This document shows, piece after piece, positions 47,156 through 57,484 of a stretch of DNA of 64,000 nt; within the stretch, counting starts at the first letter, position 1, and every line of letters starts with the position of its first letter. A model generated the notes under the pieces. That model was not told the DNA's origin and searched no databases. It was given only the letters and a program-made list of their open reading frames with translations. The position numbers and the translations under genes were made by a program. This DNA is from Raphanus sativus (lineage: Eukaryota > Streptophyta > Magnoliopsida > Brassicales > Brassicaceae), in contig NC_079517.1 of assembly GCF_000801105.2 (NCBI RefSeq), forward strand, positions 19,911,579 through 19,975,578, in the 5' to 3' direction.

Positions 47156-48573
47156 CTAGATTTTGATCCGCATGCCCGTGCGGGTGTATATTTTTATAAA
47201 AATGTTGTTTTCATGTCAATATTAGAGTTGGGAAAAAAATCTGAATCAAAAAATTGAACCGATCCCGATCTAAAAAGAAATACAAAACCCGGACCGAAAT
47301 TGATTAAATATCAAAATTTTGATATTTAGATTACTGAAACCGAATCCGATCCAAACCGAAGTATTTCATATACATGATGTATTCAAAATGGATTTATATA
47401 CTTATATATATATATTATTTTCTTAGATTTAGTGTATATAAAAACATCCAGAATATATATGGTAGTTATAAGTTAGTTTAAATAATTTAAAATATATATA
47501 AATAGTCAAATTTTAATATCTAAAATAATTAAAATATACTCAAATCACCAAAATACTTAAAATAATTATTAATTCACTAACCGAATATTTAAATCAAACC
47601 AATTTATGTGTTAAGTTCAGGTATTCTGATATATGTTATTCAAATTTATATGTAATATATTATTTTGTTTATATATTTTCAGAAATTTAAAGTGTATAAT
47701 GAATTTTAAAAAATAATTTAAATGAGTTATCCGAACAAACCCGTAAAGATCTGAATCGAATCCAAACCAAAATTTAGAAATATCCGAATGAGACTAAAAT
47801 CTTTGACTCTGGAAATCCGAAACCCAAATAGACCCAAACCGAACCTGAATGGGTACCTCAAACGCCAACCCCTAATTCACAATCTACTTTTTCCTATAAA
47901 AACACAACAAACATATAATTAATAGTATTTACACATACTATCATATACATAATCACATATATTATATTTTTAAAATTAATGTGAAATATAATACGAAATT
48001 TGACTTTGTATTGTATTTTTTTATATATATTAAAAACATTTTTAATAATAGTATTGGAATATATATATATATAATCAATTTTTGATATACATCCATTTTA
48101 AATTATTATTTTGATTTGATTTTGGGTTTGTGGCATTATACGTTGGGTTTGTGTTATAATAAAATGAATATTTGTATAACTGATACTTCCATATACCGCT
48201 TGTTCAATATAAATAGGTACGTGGAATATATTGGTTATAAAGAAAATTAGAATTAATAAAAAAATTGATATCATATTAGGAAATGAGATAGCTTAAAAAT
48301 AGAAGGTGTTAAGTAAAGATTGATATCGTAATATAAGTTGACGTGATTGAGTAAATATAGGAGCTGTTATGGAACAGATTTAATACCGTTAAGTCTGTCA
48401 CATATATTAATTAGGATGGTTTAGTAATGTTTTAAAAGGATAGATATTTAAGGTCAATGGCATGCTATTGTAAATATTAAGGAAAAGTTAGAGTTAATTT
48501 AATTGTACTTCAATTTTAATAGTTTAGAAGTTAGGGTTAATTCTTAATTGTACTTCAGTTTTAATAGTTTAGA
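47156..48573 (-). mobile_element. Non-autonomous Helitron, 1.4 kb, with duplicated 5' end
   Basis: On the minus strand it starts TCTAAACTATTAAAACTGAA at 48573 and ends with a CCGCA/TGCGG hairpin and CTAG-T at 47156. A second copy of the 5' terminus lies 45 bp inside, ending at 48528. The interior is AT-rich with a 'ccgaaacc'-type tract and no gene. Confidence 0.8.
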
Positions 48574-48885
48574 TAGTAAAATATAATAAAAGAATCTGAA
48601 AAGAGAAAAAAATTCACGGTTTGAATTTAAGAACACATGGGGCACTAAAGACTATTTTAACCAACTGAGCTGACAATTTGTAATTGAACATGTAGAATTT
48701 TTTTTCATTGAGCCTGTGGCACATGCCCCACCTCATTAGAGCGTGGATCCTCCCCTGGTTGATAATAATCAAACATTCTTATTCCGGCAATGTATAACGC
48801 AGTCGTAAAAAAATTCACAATTGAAAAATAATGAGAAATCCCATACCAGTTTGAGTAAACACTGACATGATTATTGTAGATTTAA

Positions 48886-48940
48886 GGGAAATTCGGAAAA
48901 AGAGAACTAAAAAGCTATGTCTTTGTCCCCTTAGAACAAA
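48886..48940 (+). repeat. MULE left terminal inverted repeat
   Basis: Begins GGGAAATTCGG and ends TTAGAACAAA. It contains AGAGAACTAAAA and TTGTCCCCTTAGAACAAA, both shared with the right end. Confidence 0.93.
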
Positions 48941-49149
48941 ATCAATTTTTTCTACTTTTGGACTACTACTACCCTTCAAAGTTATAGAAATTCATATAAA
49001 TTAATTTAGAAAGCCAAAAAGTAAAGAAAAATATGAAACATGAAGTACTCAAGTATGTGTATATATAAAAAATAAAATTTTTATAAAAAAATATTTGGAA
49101 TAACAATTTGCAAAATGATCTAAAAGTGTAAATATATCAGATTTACTAT

Positions 49150-49430
49150 CTACGGCGTTTCAGATTATGCAATCTACTACAACTACAATGATCTACAAGT
49201 TGTAGACTGCGAAATACACCAAAAACATATAAATCTACATAGGCAGAGTACTTAATCTATATTCTATACACTTGTCTGAATAACTGGTAGATCGTAAGCC
49301 CTAATAAATGTTCTTATGTCTTCCTTCGAAGAATATTCTTTCTTCTAAGTTCTCATTTGTCTACTGTCTCGGTATTGACTATCTACCTATTCATCCATAT
49401 TCTACCAGTTGTAGAACGTACCTTCTACCG
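49150..49430 (+). repeat. TCTAC/GTAGA motif array upstream of transposase
   Basis: About eight TCTAC and three GTAGA occur in under 300 bp, between the left inverted repeat and the transposase start. About 0.6 would be expected by chance. The majority orientation relative to the transposase is the same as in the relic MULE (9470-9780). Confidence 0.8.
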
Positions 49431-49630
49431 GATTCGTAACCAAATCCTAAAATCTAGGAAATAAGTGTCACAAAATATTACCTAAATCTATTAAATCTTT
49501 TTTATTTCCTTTTTTAAAATTATGTTCCCTAATTTTCAGTTCATCGTTACCAACCACTGTTTAGAAAAAACGTGTTCCTTCTTCTCCTTTTCATAGTTCT
49601 TCTAAACTTTTGGCAATCAAATCTTCAAAA

Positions 49631-51787
49631 ATGCAAATCTATGTCTATTCTGGTTTTTGGAAATCATCGGGAAGAAACGGTTGGAAATTTCATATTGATG
49701 AAAAAAATGGAGGTAGATTACTTACTTTGGACACAAGCAAAACTGTTGAGTACCTTGGAGTTATGGTTTGTGAGGAGTTTGGAGTCGATTTAAACATGGT
49801 CAATATCGAGCTGAGCTACTTACCTTCTGATTTGGTGAGTAGCAACGACTCACCACCGGTTTTCATCACCACTGATCGGCAACTGAAAAACTTTCTTTCA
49901 TATGTGAAGAACCAAGCTTCAAGGAGATTATGTGTGTGTATTCGATCTAAGGTCGGATCTAACATGAATGAAGAAGCTGCTGAGTCGCCTAACAGAGAAG
50001 AAGAGGCTATGTCGTATGAACTTCCAGATGCTGTTATTGATTATCAAACCAAGCCTGAAGAAGATGAAAGTGATGATGATAACGAGCATGCGATAGATAT
50101 GATCACTGGAAAGTATGTCCGTTTTTCTCTGGTAGATGTTGTGAAAAAGGATCAACATTTTTCTAGCAAAACAGCTTTGAAGGCAACAATGGAGATATGT
50201 GCAATGAAACATAATTTCGACTACAAGCTTGTGAAATCGGATAAAAAAATTTGGTACGTTCGTTGCGCGGACGATGATTGCACCTGGCGTGTGCGTGCAG
50301 AGGGTTTAACGGGTTCTTCATATTTTATTATCAAAAAGTATGTACCTGATCACACTTGTGCTCCGTCATCAAGGAACCATTCTGTTCGGACAGCTTCATC
50401 AAAAACAGTTGGCACTCTCATTATGCACAAGTATGAAAGTGTGAAGGAAGGGCCAAAACCTAATGATATCATCCAGTTAATGCGTAATGATCATGGAGTT
50501 GAGATATCCTATCCTTTAGCATGGGAAGCACGAGAGTATGCAGTGAATGTTGTGAGAGGCATTCCGGAGGAAGTTTATGGAAAAATTCCTAAATACTTGC
50601 ACATGATGAAGGAAGCAAATCCAGGATCACACACATTTTATGAAACTGACACCAACGGGAGATTCAGATTCCTCTTCATCTCATATGGTCAGTCTATTCG
50701 CGGTTTTCAAGCTGCCCTTCGGAGAGTTATTGTTGTCGATGGGACCTTTTTGAAGAGTAAATACAAAGGAGTATTACTGGTTGCTACTGCTTTAGATGGA
50801 AACTCGAACCTATATCCTATTGCATTTGGAGTTGTCGACTCAGAGAATGACCGCGCTTGGGAATGGTTTATGAGACAACTTAATGTTGTTATTGATGATG
50901 ATGAGAGTTTAGCTTTTGTGTCTGACAGGAATACCTCTATCGCTAAAGCTCTTGCGAAAGTGTATCCGCATTCTCATCATGGAATTTGCATTCACAACTT
51001 GCTGAACAATGTTGTTACCTATTACAAGGGGAAAGGTGTCGCTGGTTTGGTTGCAAAGGCTTCTAAAGCTTACCGAGTTGCTGATTTTAAGAAGATTTTC
51101 ACTGCTATTTACTCAATAAGTCCTGCAATTGGAAAATATCTGGTAGACGCTGATGTGCAAAAGTGGGCTCGTTGTCAATTTCCGGGTTACAGGTACAATG
51201 TTAGGACCACTAACCCTGCTGAATCAATAAATTATGCGTTGCGGTCGCCTAGAGAGTTTCCAGTTATACCTTTGTTGGAAAGCATAAGGGAGATGATGAC
51301 TCGATGGTTTTTCAAACGTAGAACTAAAAGTTCTAAGCATACAAAACCACTGACCATTGCTGTGGAAAAGAAGATTGATCGAAGGATTGAAAAGGGTAAG
51401 AAGTTTCAGGTTTTCCCAGTTAGTGATGACAGGTTTTTGGTTCAAGGTGACACTTTTGAATGTATGGTCGACTTGGTCAGACGCACATGTTCATGTGGGA
51501 AATTCGATCTGATGAAAATCCCCTGCAGACACGCCATCAAAGCAGCTTTTAGTGTAGGGATAAGAGCACACACACTCACTGACGACATGTACACCACAGC
51601 TTCATGGAGATCGATTTATGCGGAAAGCATAAACCCTATTAGTGTCCCTAAAGATGCATGGATTGTCCCACCTCACGTACAGCAAGCGGAAGTCCTTCCT
51701 CCAGAGACTAGAAGAGCTGCTGGTCGGAGAAAGAAACGAAGATACGAGACAGTTGAAGACAAGATCCGGTCATCACAAGGAACTTAA
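49631..51787 (+). CDS. MULE (MuDR-type) transposase, truncated by one stop
   Basis: A 718-residue frame; the first ATG is at 49631 (MQIYVYSGFWK). It has an N-terminal PB1-like fold region (about 1-105), an acidic linker and a MuDR N-terminal zinc domain (about 180-245, WYVRCADDDCTWRVRAEG). The RNase-H-like transposase core shows VVDGTFLKSKYKG (D370), FVSDRNTS (D432), GICIHNL and NPAESIN (E531). A SWIM finger CSCGKFDLMKIPCRHAI follows at about 620. After RSSQGT comes TAA (51785-51787). The same frame then continues for 24 codons with the CCHC zinc knuckle CSRCGGVGHNRSTC and ends at TAG (51860-51862). The core catalytic residues are intact; only the knuckle is cut off. It catalyses cut-and-paste movement in the nucleus. 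Confidence 0.94.
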   Translation: MQIYVYSGFWKSSGRNGWKFHIDEKNGGRLLTLDTSKTVEYLGVMVCEEFGVDLNMVNIELSYLPSDLVSSNDSPPVFITTDRQLKNFLSYVKNQASRRLCVCIRSKVGSNMNEEAAESPNREEEAMSYELPDAVIDYQTKPEEDESDDDNEHAIDMITGKYVRFSLVDVVKKDQHFSSKTALKATMEICAMKHNFDYKLVKSDKKIWYVRCADDDCTWRVRAEGLTGSSYFIIKKYVPDHTCAPSSRNHSVRTASSKTVGTLIMHKYESVKEGPKPNDIIQLMRNDHGVEISYPLAWEAREYAVNVVRGIPEEVYGKIPKYLHMMKEANPGSHTFYETDTNGRFRFLFISYGQSIRGFQAALRRVIVVDGTFLKSKYKGVLLVATALDGNSNLYPIAFGVVDSENDRAWEWFMRQLNVVIDDDESLAFVSDRNTSIAKALAKVYPHSHHGICIHNLLNNVVTYYKGKGVAGLVAKASKAYRVADFKKIFTAIYSISPAIGKYLVDADVQKWARCQFPGYRYNVRTTNPAESINYALRSPREFPVIPLLESIREMMTRWFFKRRTKSSKHTKPLTIAVEKKIDRRIEKGKKFQVFPVSDDRFLVQGDTFECMVDLVRRTCSCGKFDLMKIPCRHAIKAAFSVGIRAHTLTDDMYTTASWRSIYAESINPISVPKDAWIVPPHVQQAEVLPPETRRAAGRRKKRRYETVEDKIRSSQGT

Positions 51788-51862
51788 CGCTCTAAAAGTC
51801 GCAAATGCAGTCGATGTGGTGGTGTAGGTCACAACAGATCGACATGTGATAGAGCAATATAG
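51788..51862 (+). pseudogene. Severed zinc-knuckle exon end of the transposase
   Basis: In the same frame as the transposase, directly after its stop codon. It encodes RSKSRKC, SRCGGVGHNRSTC and DRAI before a TAG. A degenerate form of this tail is still joined to the relic transposase at 7040-7100, showing that it belongs to the protein. Confidence 0.85.
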
Positions 51863-52086
51863 GATTCAAGCAATTTCGTCTATGCAAGTTATGTTTCAGA
51901 GTTATGTCTTTTATTATCTTTGTTTCATGTTGAACTCGATGCAATTTCGTTTTATGCAAGTAATTTGACTATGAAGAGAAGTCTTAAGTTAGTATTAAGA
52001 TTTGATCGATAAATAGAAAATAAAAGTGAATATCAAATTGATTCGATCTTTGACAATGTTACTAGAGTCAGAAAACCATAACAACA

Positions 52087-52520
52087 TCAATCTGATTTAG
52101 AACAGAGACATAGAAGACTGAGAACAGTTCCTACACATCCTACATGTCCCGAATTCTTATGCTTCATAACTTCTTCCTCCACTGTTTTTTTCAAGGAACT
52201 TCTCAGATTTTCAATTTCTTCAGCCATTCTCGACTGCTGCTCATTCATCCTTTGAATCTCATCAATCAGAGCCTCGTCGACCCACTTAAAAAGATGATTT
52301 TCTTTTTTTCTCTGAATCGAAAAAAAAAAAGAAAACGTTTACCAATCTCACATCTGAATTGCAAGAAAGAAAATAAAAAATCAAAACTTTTCAGGATTAC
52401 CTTTAAACCTATCTCACATCGGAAGAATCTTCTGTATGAGTTCTCCTCTATTTTAGAAACAAAAGTAACAATCCCCTTCCCACACCAGCATGTGGAAGGA
52501 ATCCCTCCATTGTTATTCAT
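52087..52520 (-). CDS. GRF-type zinc finger protein of the MULE
   Basis: Two exons fit: 52520-52401 (40 codons) and 52311-52087, joined by a GT-AG intron at phase 0, giving 114 residues. Exon 1 has the GRF zinc-ribbon signature CWCGKGIVTF and YRRFFRC. Exon 2 starts RKKENHLFKWVDEA, continues as a coiled coil (MNEQQSRMAEEIENLRSS) and ends with a short hydrophobic Cys-rich stretch (VLSLLCLC). It resembles Arabidopsis At4g04775-like proteins by memory, which have the same layout. The role is unknown; GRF fingers in other proteins bind single-stranded DNA or RNA. It lies between the transposase and the ULP gene. Inside the intron, 'gatgtgagattgg' echoes the exon 1 end, so an alternative junction is possible. 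Confidence 0.75.
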
Positions 52521-53209
52521 GATCGGAGTTTTGAGAAGGAGAAAAAACAGAGATGAGAAATACACGAGGAAAGGTAGTAGGATTTCCGAGGATTGTGTTT
52601 ATATAAGTTTATTTTTAGGGCAAAGTAGGGTTTTCATCAGGTCGGGTGTTTAGGGTAAACTTTTATGTGTTTTGATTACTAAGTTCTGTATTTGTACTGA
52701 TTACTGAGATTCATAGCATTTTTAGGTTTGATCGTGTATAGCTCAGCTTAGTTTGACTTAGGGTATAGTTAGGAGTTGATATGTTGTATGGCTTAGTTAA
52801 TTCATTTAGGGTATAGTTAGGGTTTGCCTTGTTAATATTCATTTAGGGTATAGATAGGGGTTGGCTTAATACTTACGTGCCTCCTTTATGTAAGTTTGTA
52901 ATAAGACGTTATTAACAATAATTTGAAGTAGTGCAGTGGTTGACGTTGTAGTTAGAAGTACCAAGGTCATGTATTCGATTCTCCCCTTCTACGTTTATTT
53001 TTCAAGAATTTTTATCCTACACTAAGCAGTGGATCAATCGTTCCTAATTGTATTAGTTTGTTCCAAATTTTCCTAATATTTTCAGAACCAAAATAAGAGT
53101 CAAAGAAGAGATTCATAAACAATGCTAAATAATAGAGTTTACAGTCAAATAAGAGTCAAAGAAGAGATTCACATATACACTTGTTAGACAAGTCATAACA
53201 GAAATAAAA
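52521..53209. other. MULE internal spacer
   Basis: Promoter side of the GRF gene and 3' side of the ULP gene. It has three copies of a telomere-like TTTAGGGTATAG motif (about 52757-52860) and a 25-bp direct repeat 'aataagagtcaaagaagaga' (about 53092 and 53145). No gene. Confidence 0.6.
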
Positions 53210-56200
53210 TCATAAAATGGTAACCGAAGACCGTGTGGTAGGCTTCGGAGGACAGAACAGTGCCATCCGCGTTAAGAGCACATGATCATTAGCTGCTTCC
53301 CATAGGTCATAAGCAATCTTCTGTCGAGCTTCCCGAATGTTGTCGTCGTTCACCAAGCTTAAGTCCAAGCCTAGAAGATGTGCCTCAATGTGCTTCAATG
53401 CATATACACCACAGTCGCTGCTACTCTTGTTTAGGAAAGGCATTGGAGCGTAAGTGACAGCATATGGCTTGACAACAAGTCCCTTCTTGTTTGAAGACTG
53501 CACAGCTTTGACAATTCTCGGGATGAGATGGGAAAATGGCTCTAACTCCCTGTTGTGTTTCATTCCCGCATAGTCGAAGACCAATATTGAACGATTAACA
53601 AAGTCGACGCACATAGAGATCCAGTGGTTACCGTACACAAGAAGAGGCACATACATCCGGTCCACATCAAGATCCCACATTAGTCCTGTTCGTCCGTCAG
53701 CAGGAAGTTCACCTATTCCGTAATTGTGGAGCAGTCCTTCCACCTTGAAAGTTTTTATGTCGTTCTTGATTACTTTGTAAGAATTCTTCATTTGGTTACT
53801 GAAGAGACAGCTCATGAAGGCTACTTTGGATATGTTCCATCGTCTCAAAGAAGTCTTCTCGCGAAATAGGTACAGCATAGCATCAATTTCCTGAAAAGGT
53901 AGATACAAACAGAGTAAGTTGGTGTGTTGGTCCCAAAATGGCATCAACTTGTTTAATAGAGTAACTTACATAATTCTTTAGCCACACATCAGGTCCAATT
54001 ATACGTTCTGCTAACTCCCTTGTGTAAATAGAAGGTCCAACTCTAAGTTGCCTGCGATGCAAAACTCAGTTAAAAAGCTGTTGAATTTAAACATAAAGGG
54101 ACGCCAAAGACTTACTGCTTCGAATTTGAGCACCACTCAATCAGTTTAGCCCATGAATCCTCAGGGACAAACACTAACGAGTAGTCCTCGTCGTTCACAC
54201 AGTCCTCCGGTAATTCCATATCTTTGAGAGTGGGTGTTGTCCAACCGGCAGGCTTAACTGTCCGTAATGGAGTAACCGATGGTGTTTTTTGAGAGGGATC
54301 AAAACCTTGAACATATGATGCTTGAGAAAGGTTTCCCATGGCAGCTTCTAAATCATCTTGGGTCCCCATCTCGTCACTTTTCGATGAAGGTTCCCCACGG
54401 GTGGTAGATGGTTGAGATAAATTCTTCAAAAAATCCATCAAATCTTCAGTTTCAGGCCCCTGTTAATAAAACCAAGCATACATAATTAAGAAACAATGTC
54501 ATCATTGACAGAATAGAAAAAGAGTCAATTAAACAAGATGATTACATTACAAATAGTCAATTACACATCGAGGCATAAGTTCAGCAAGCCGATTTTAAAA
54601 GCAAACAAAGAGGACATTCTGAGATATTACAAAGCAAACTAGGAGACGAGAATATTACAACAAAAGACAGTGACATAATACAGAAGCTTCATTTTCTGGT
54701 TACCTTTCTGACTTGCCGAGGGCTACGACGAACCGCAGTGTCATCAACCTTGCCTTTGCCTTTCTCATTTGCTATTGAAGGGCATGGACTTTGTGATTTT
54801 TCTTTGTCTTTCCCCATTGTTGCTGAAGGAGAAGGAATCTCAGATGCTCTATCTTTTCCAACTGTCTCTGAAGAACCCCGAAGGTGAGACACAACTTGGT
54901 TGAGTTGAGCCATCTCTTTCTCGACTTTGTCAAAACGCTGGTGGATCTCCGTCTGCACCACCTCCTTCAAAGAGTTGAAACTAGAGGTGAACAAACCTTC
55001 AATGAAACTCTTCACTTCACTGGAGATACCACTGTTATGTTCAGCTGCCCGTTCACAAAGCAGTTGCTTCTTTCGAGCCTCAACACCAGGATCGTTTAGC
55101 AAGCGCTTGCCCCTCTTTGCAACAACACCCGGTTCGGCTACATGTGTATCTGTCGCATCTTCGACCTCTACATTCGCTGCATCTTCTTCTGAATCAGAAA
55201 GATCCCCATTTGGAGGCAGAGGCTCAACTTCCCAAACAAATTCTGTCCAATCTTGTTTGGCATTGATCAGAGCAACAATACGATCGATTCTTTCATCTTT
55301 CTTCTCATCTTCCCTAAAGAACTCGTCCATTTCAAACACATCATCGTTCCCAGTAGCAGAGATAAATGGGAACAGCTTCCCCTGTCAAGAACAAACCAAA
55401 CAATCATGTTAAATTCTCTTATTACTGAACCGAATATAAAAAAGCAAAAACAAATTACCTTATTAAAGTGGGACTCTAGGCTGATGATGTCTGCATAGGA
55501 AACTTTCCCACTTCCTTTCCAATTCCTGCATCTCACTTTGGTCATGTTTTTCTTGATCTTCTTACCCACCATACTGCCAATGTCTGGGATTGCCTCCATG
55601 ACCCATATCTGAAACGCATAGGAGAATCCACCCAGCACGTAACTCTTCTTGAGATGTATATCTGTCCTTGCTTTCATCATTGATGCAATCAGCTCATCAT
55701 ACGCGACCAGACCCCAAGGATACATTCTCATCTTCTCAAAATCCATCACCAAACGGATGTATTCATGAGGGATAGACACTCTTGAATCCTTCGCTAGGAG
55801 GAATCCATGTATAATACACAGATACACTAGCCTAAGCCTGTCCACATAACTCCACTGGTTACACTCTTTAAGGAGCTGCGTCTTCAAACTAGCTAAGTTC
55901 ACCTTCCGATTTTTCTTCAGCACATTGCTCCAAAACCCCTTATCATCCTTCCAGTCACTGAAGTCTATGTCGGGTTCCTCTTTGAACTTCAATCCTGTCA
56001 CAGCATGAAACTCTTGCGCAGAAAACCTAAGAGGCCTCCTCGCAAATAGAAACCACAACTCGTGAAGCTTCGAAACCTTGAGCTGCTTGCATAAGAAGCT
56101 GTGAATGATCCTCCCTGAGTAAATGAGCTTGTTCTCTATGATTGCCAGAATCGGACTGAAGACAGGATCTTTCAAAACCTCGTCATACTCATCCTTCAAA

Positions 56201-56307
56201 ATAACCTTCACATCGTCCAGCATTCCACGTCTACACGTGTTGTTGATCTTATCAATCTGGGGCTCAGCTCCTTCTGCAAGCAAGCGTCTTGGAAACTGGT
56301 ATGCCAT
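53210..56307 (-). CDS. ULP1-type (C48) cysteine protease with DUF1985 domain, MULE-borne
   Basis: Five exons (56307-55459, 55381-54704, 54459-54116, 54051-53970, 53890-53210) join without a frame break to 877 residues; every junction is GT-AG. The N-terminal half is DUF1985 (WFLFARRPLRFSAQEFHAV, TGLKF; about 50-230). The middle is acidic and basic, with a coiled coil and low-complexity linkers. The C-terminal SUMO-protease fold carries GNHW (H740), VFDYA (D757) and SSDCGVYALK (C811), the His-Asp-Cys triad. The position six before the Cys, normally the oxyanion Gln, appears to be Asn. Length and order match transposon-carried ULP genes of Brassicaceae. The start was chosen at the first ATG; 5' leader sequence extends to about 57250. 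An intact frame across five exons suggests selection or very recent movement. Confidence 0.92.
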
Positions 56308-57429
56308 GCCTATAAAACTTGAAAGAAAAAACTTCAACTTGTTAGTAATGGTAACATTGTCAAATTGACTACTCGGTTTGAAAATTCAAACTACATACAA
56401 ACCGGATTGAAAAGAAAATATAACTCAATCTCACAATCAACACAACCTCAAACTACAATGACAAGCATGAACGTAAATTGATTTTTTTTTTAAACAATTC
56501 AAACACTTCATAGTACATAGCGAACATATAACTCCATCTCATCCTAGTCTCTCTTAGCCAATATCATGCATCAATTAGAGTTTCTACTACATTCAACATT
56601 TTCATAATATAGATGCATTTGATGAACTATATAAAACTTTAAAGAACAATCAAACTCGATCACAAACAACATATAACTCAAAATTTAACTTAACACTCAC
56701 AATGAATTGAAACACTAATTAAAACCAAACTCCTAGCAGTAAATAAATCAACTTAACATGTTCAATTGTACACAAGAATGACCAAAGAGATCATAAGAAG
56801 CAGAAATAAAATCTCAAAATCCATCAATTTTATACTCACTATGAACAATACATGCACATCAATATATAGCCAATACACGCACACGCACATCAGAAAAAAA
56901 TAATCAAAATCGAAAAGGGGATCTCAAACCCTAACCTTCGATTTTGGGGAAAGAGGGACCGAGATTGAAATAGAAGACCGTCTTGCTCTTATTTGGTGAT
57001 TGAAGCTTTGAATTTGTTCTTGTCAAGTCCGATTTAAGCTGTCGGAGAAAAAAAAATTAGAGTTCATCGAGAAGGAGGAAAAACAAGGAGAGAAAGAGAA
57101 AAATACCAAGAAGGGAGAAAGGATGAAGGAGAAAGAAGAGATGTCACGCCGGAACGGAGATCCTCGCCGGCGAACGAAGACGCACCACCGGAGATGATGG
57201 TGAACACGGGAATCGCCTTTCTCGACTCCGTCGGAGAAGTGGGGGGAGAGAGAACACAGGATTAATGATTTTGTTTTTTTTTTTACTTTTTACTATGGTT
57301 AATATCATATTAAAGATATATTATATTTATCACATTTTTTTTACTTTATTGATCGATTCATAAAACTATATAAGGGGACTTATTTGGGTTTTCATTATGG
57401 TTTGTTCTAGTGGGACAAGTATTAGTAAA
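56308..57429 (-). promoter_or_regulatory. Leader and promoter region of the MULE ULP gene
   Basis: No coding frame. Purine-rich and GA-rich sequence at 57060-57260, next to CCGGCG-type motifs, resembles a plant 5' leader. An intron probably separates it from the first coding exon, because AT-rich DNA fills 56340-56900. Exact transcription start unknown. Confidence 0.4.
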
Positions 57430-57484
57430 TTTGTTCTAAGGGGACAAGGTCTTAAGCTTTTAGTTCTCTTTTCCCAAATTTCTC
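57430..57484 (-). repeat. MULE right terminal inverted repeat
   Basis: The complement begins GAGAAATTTGGG and ends TTAGAACAAA. An extra partial copy of 'ttgttcta-ggggacaa' lies just inside (about 57401-57417). Confidence 0.93.

Larger units (their letters stand above)
45898..48757. mobile_element. Non-autonomous hAT-type element, 2.86 kb
   Basis: Left end CAGGAGCGGACCTAG and right end (complement) CAGGGGAGGATCCACG are imperfect inverted repeats. They are flanked by a perfect 8-bp duplication GTTGATAA (45890-45897 and 48758-48765). No transposase is encoded. Two Helitrons in opposite orientation sit inside (45963-46726, 47156-48573) and make up most of its length. What remains near each end includes 'tggggca' and its complement. 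Confidence 0.75.
48886..57484 (+). mobile_element. Complete ULP-bearing Mutator-like element (Kaonashi-like MULE), 8.6 kb
   Basis: It is flanked by a perfect 9-bp duplication TAGATTTAA (48877-48885 and 57485-57493). The 55-bp terminal inverted repeats match at 46 of 55 positions. Three genes: MuDR-type transposase (+, 49631-51787), GRF zinc-finger protein (-, 52087-52520) and ULP/DUF1985 protease (-, 53210-56307). The combination of transposase and a transduplicated SUMO-protease-like gene matches KAONASHI MULEs of Arabidopsis, which were described as lacking terminal inverted repeats; this one clearly has them. The two gene groups are transcribed towards each other from opposite ends. Only one coding lesion is seen, a stop before the transposase's zinc knuckle. 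Confidence 0.95.

Noticed and set aside
52144..52653. 169-codon plus-strand frame inside the MULE
   Set aside because: It is antisense to the two exons of the GRF zinc-finger gene, which has a recognisable domain and splice sites.
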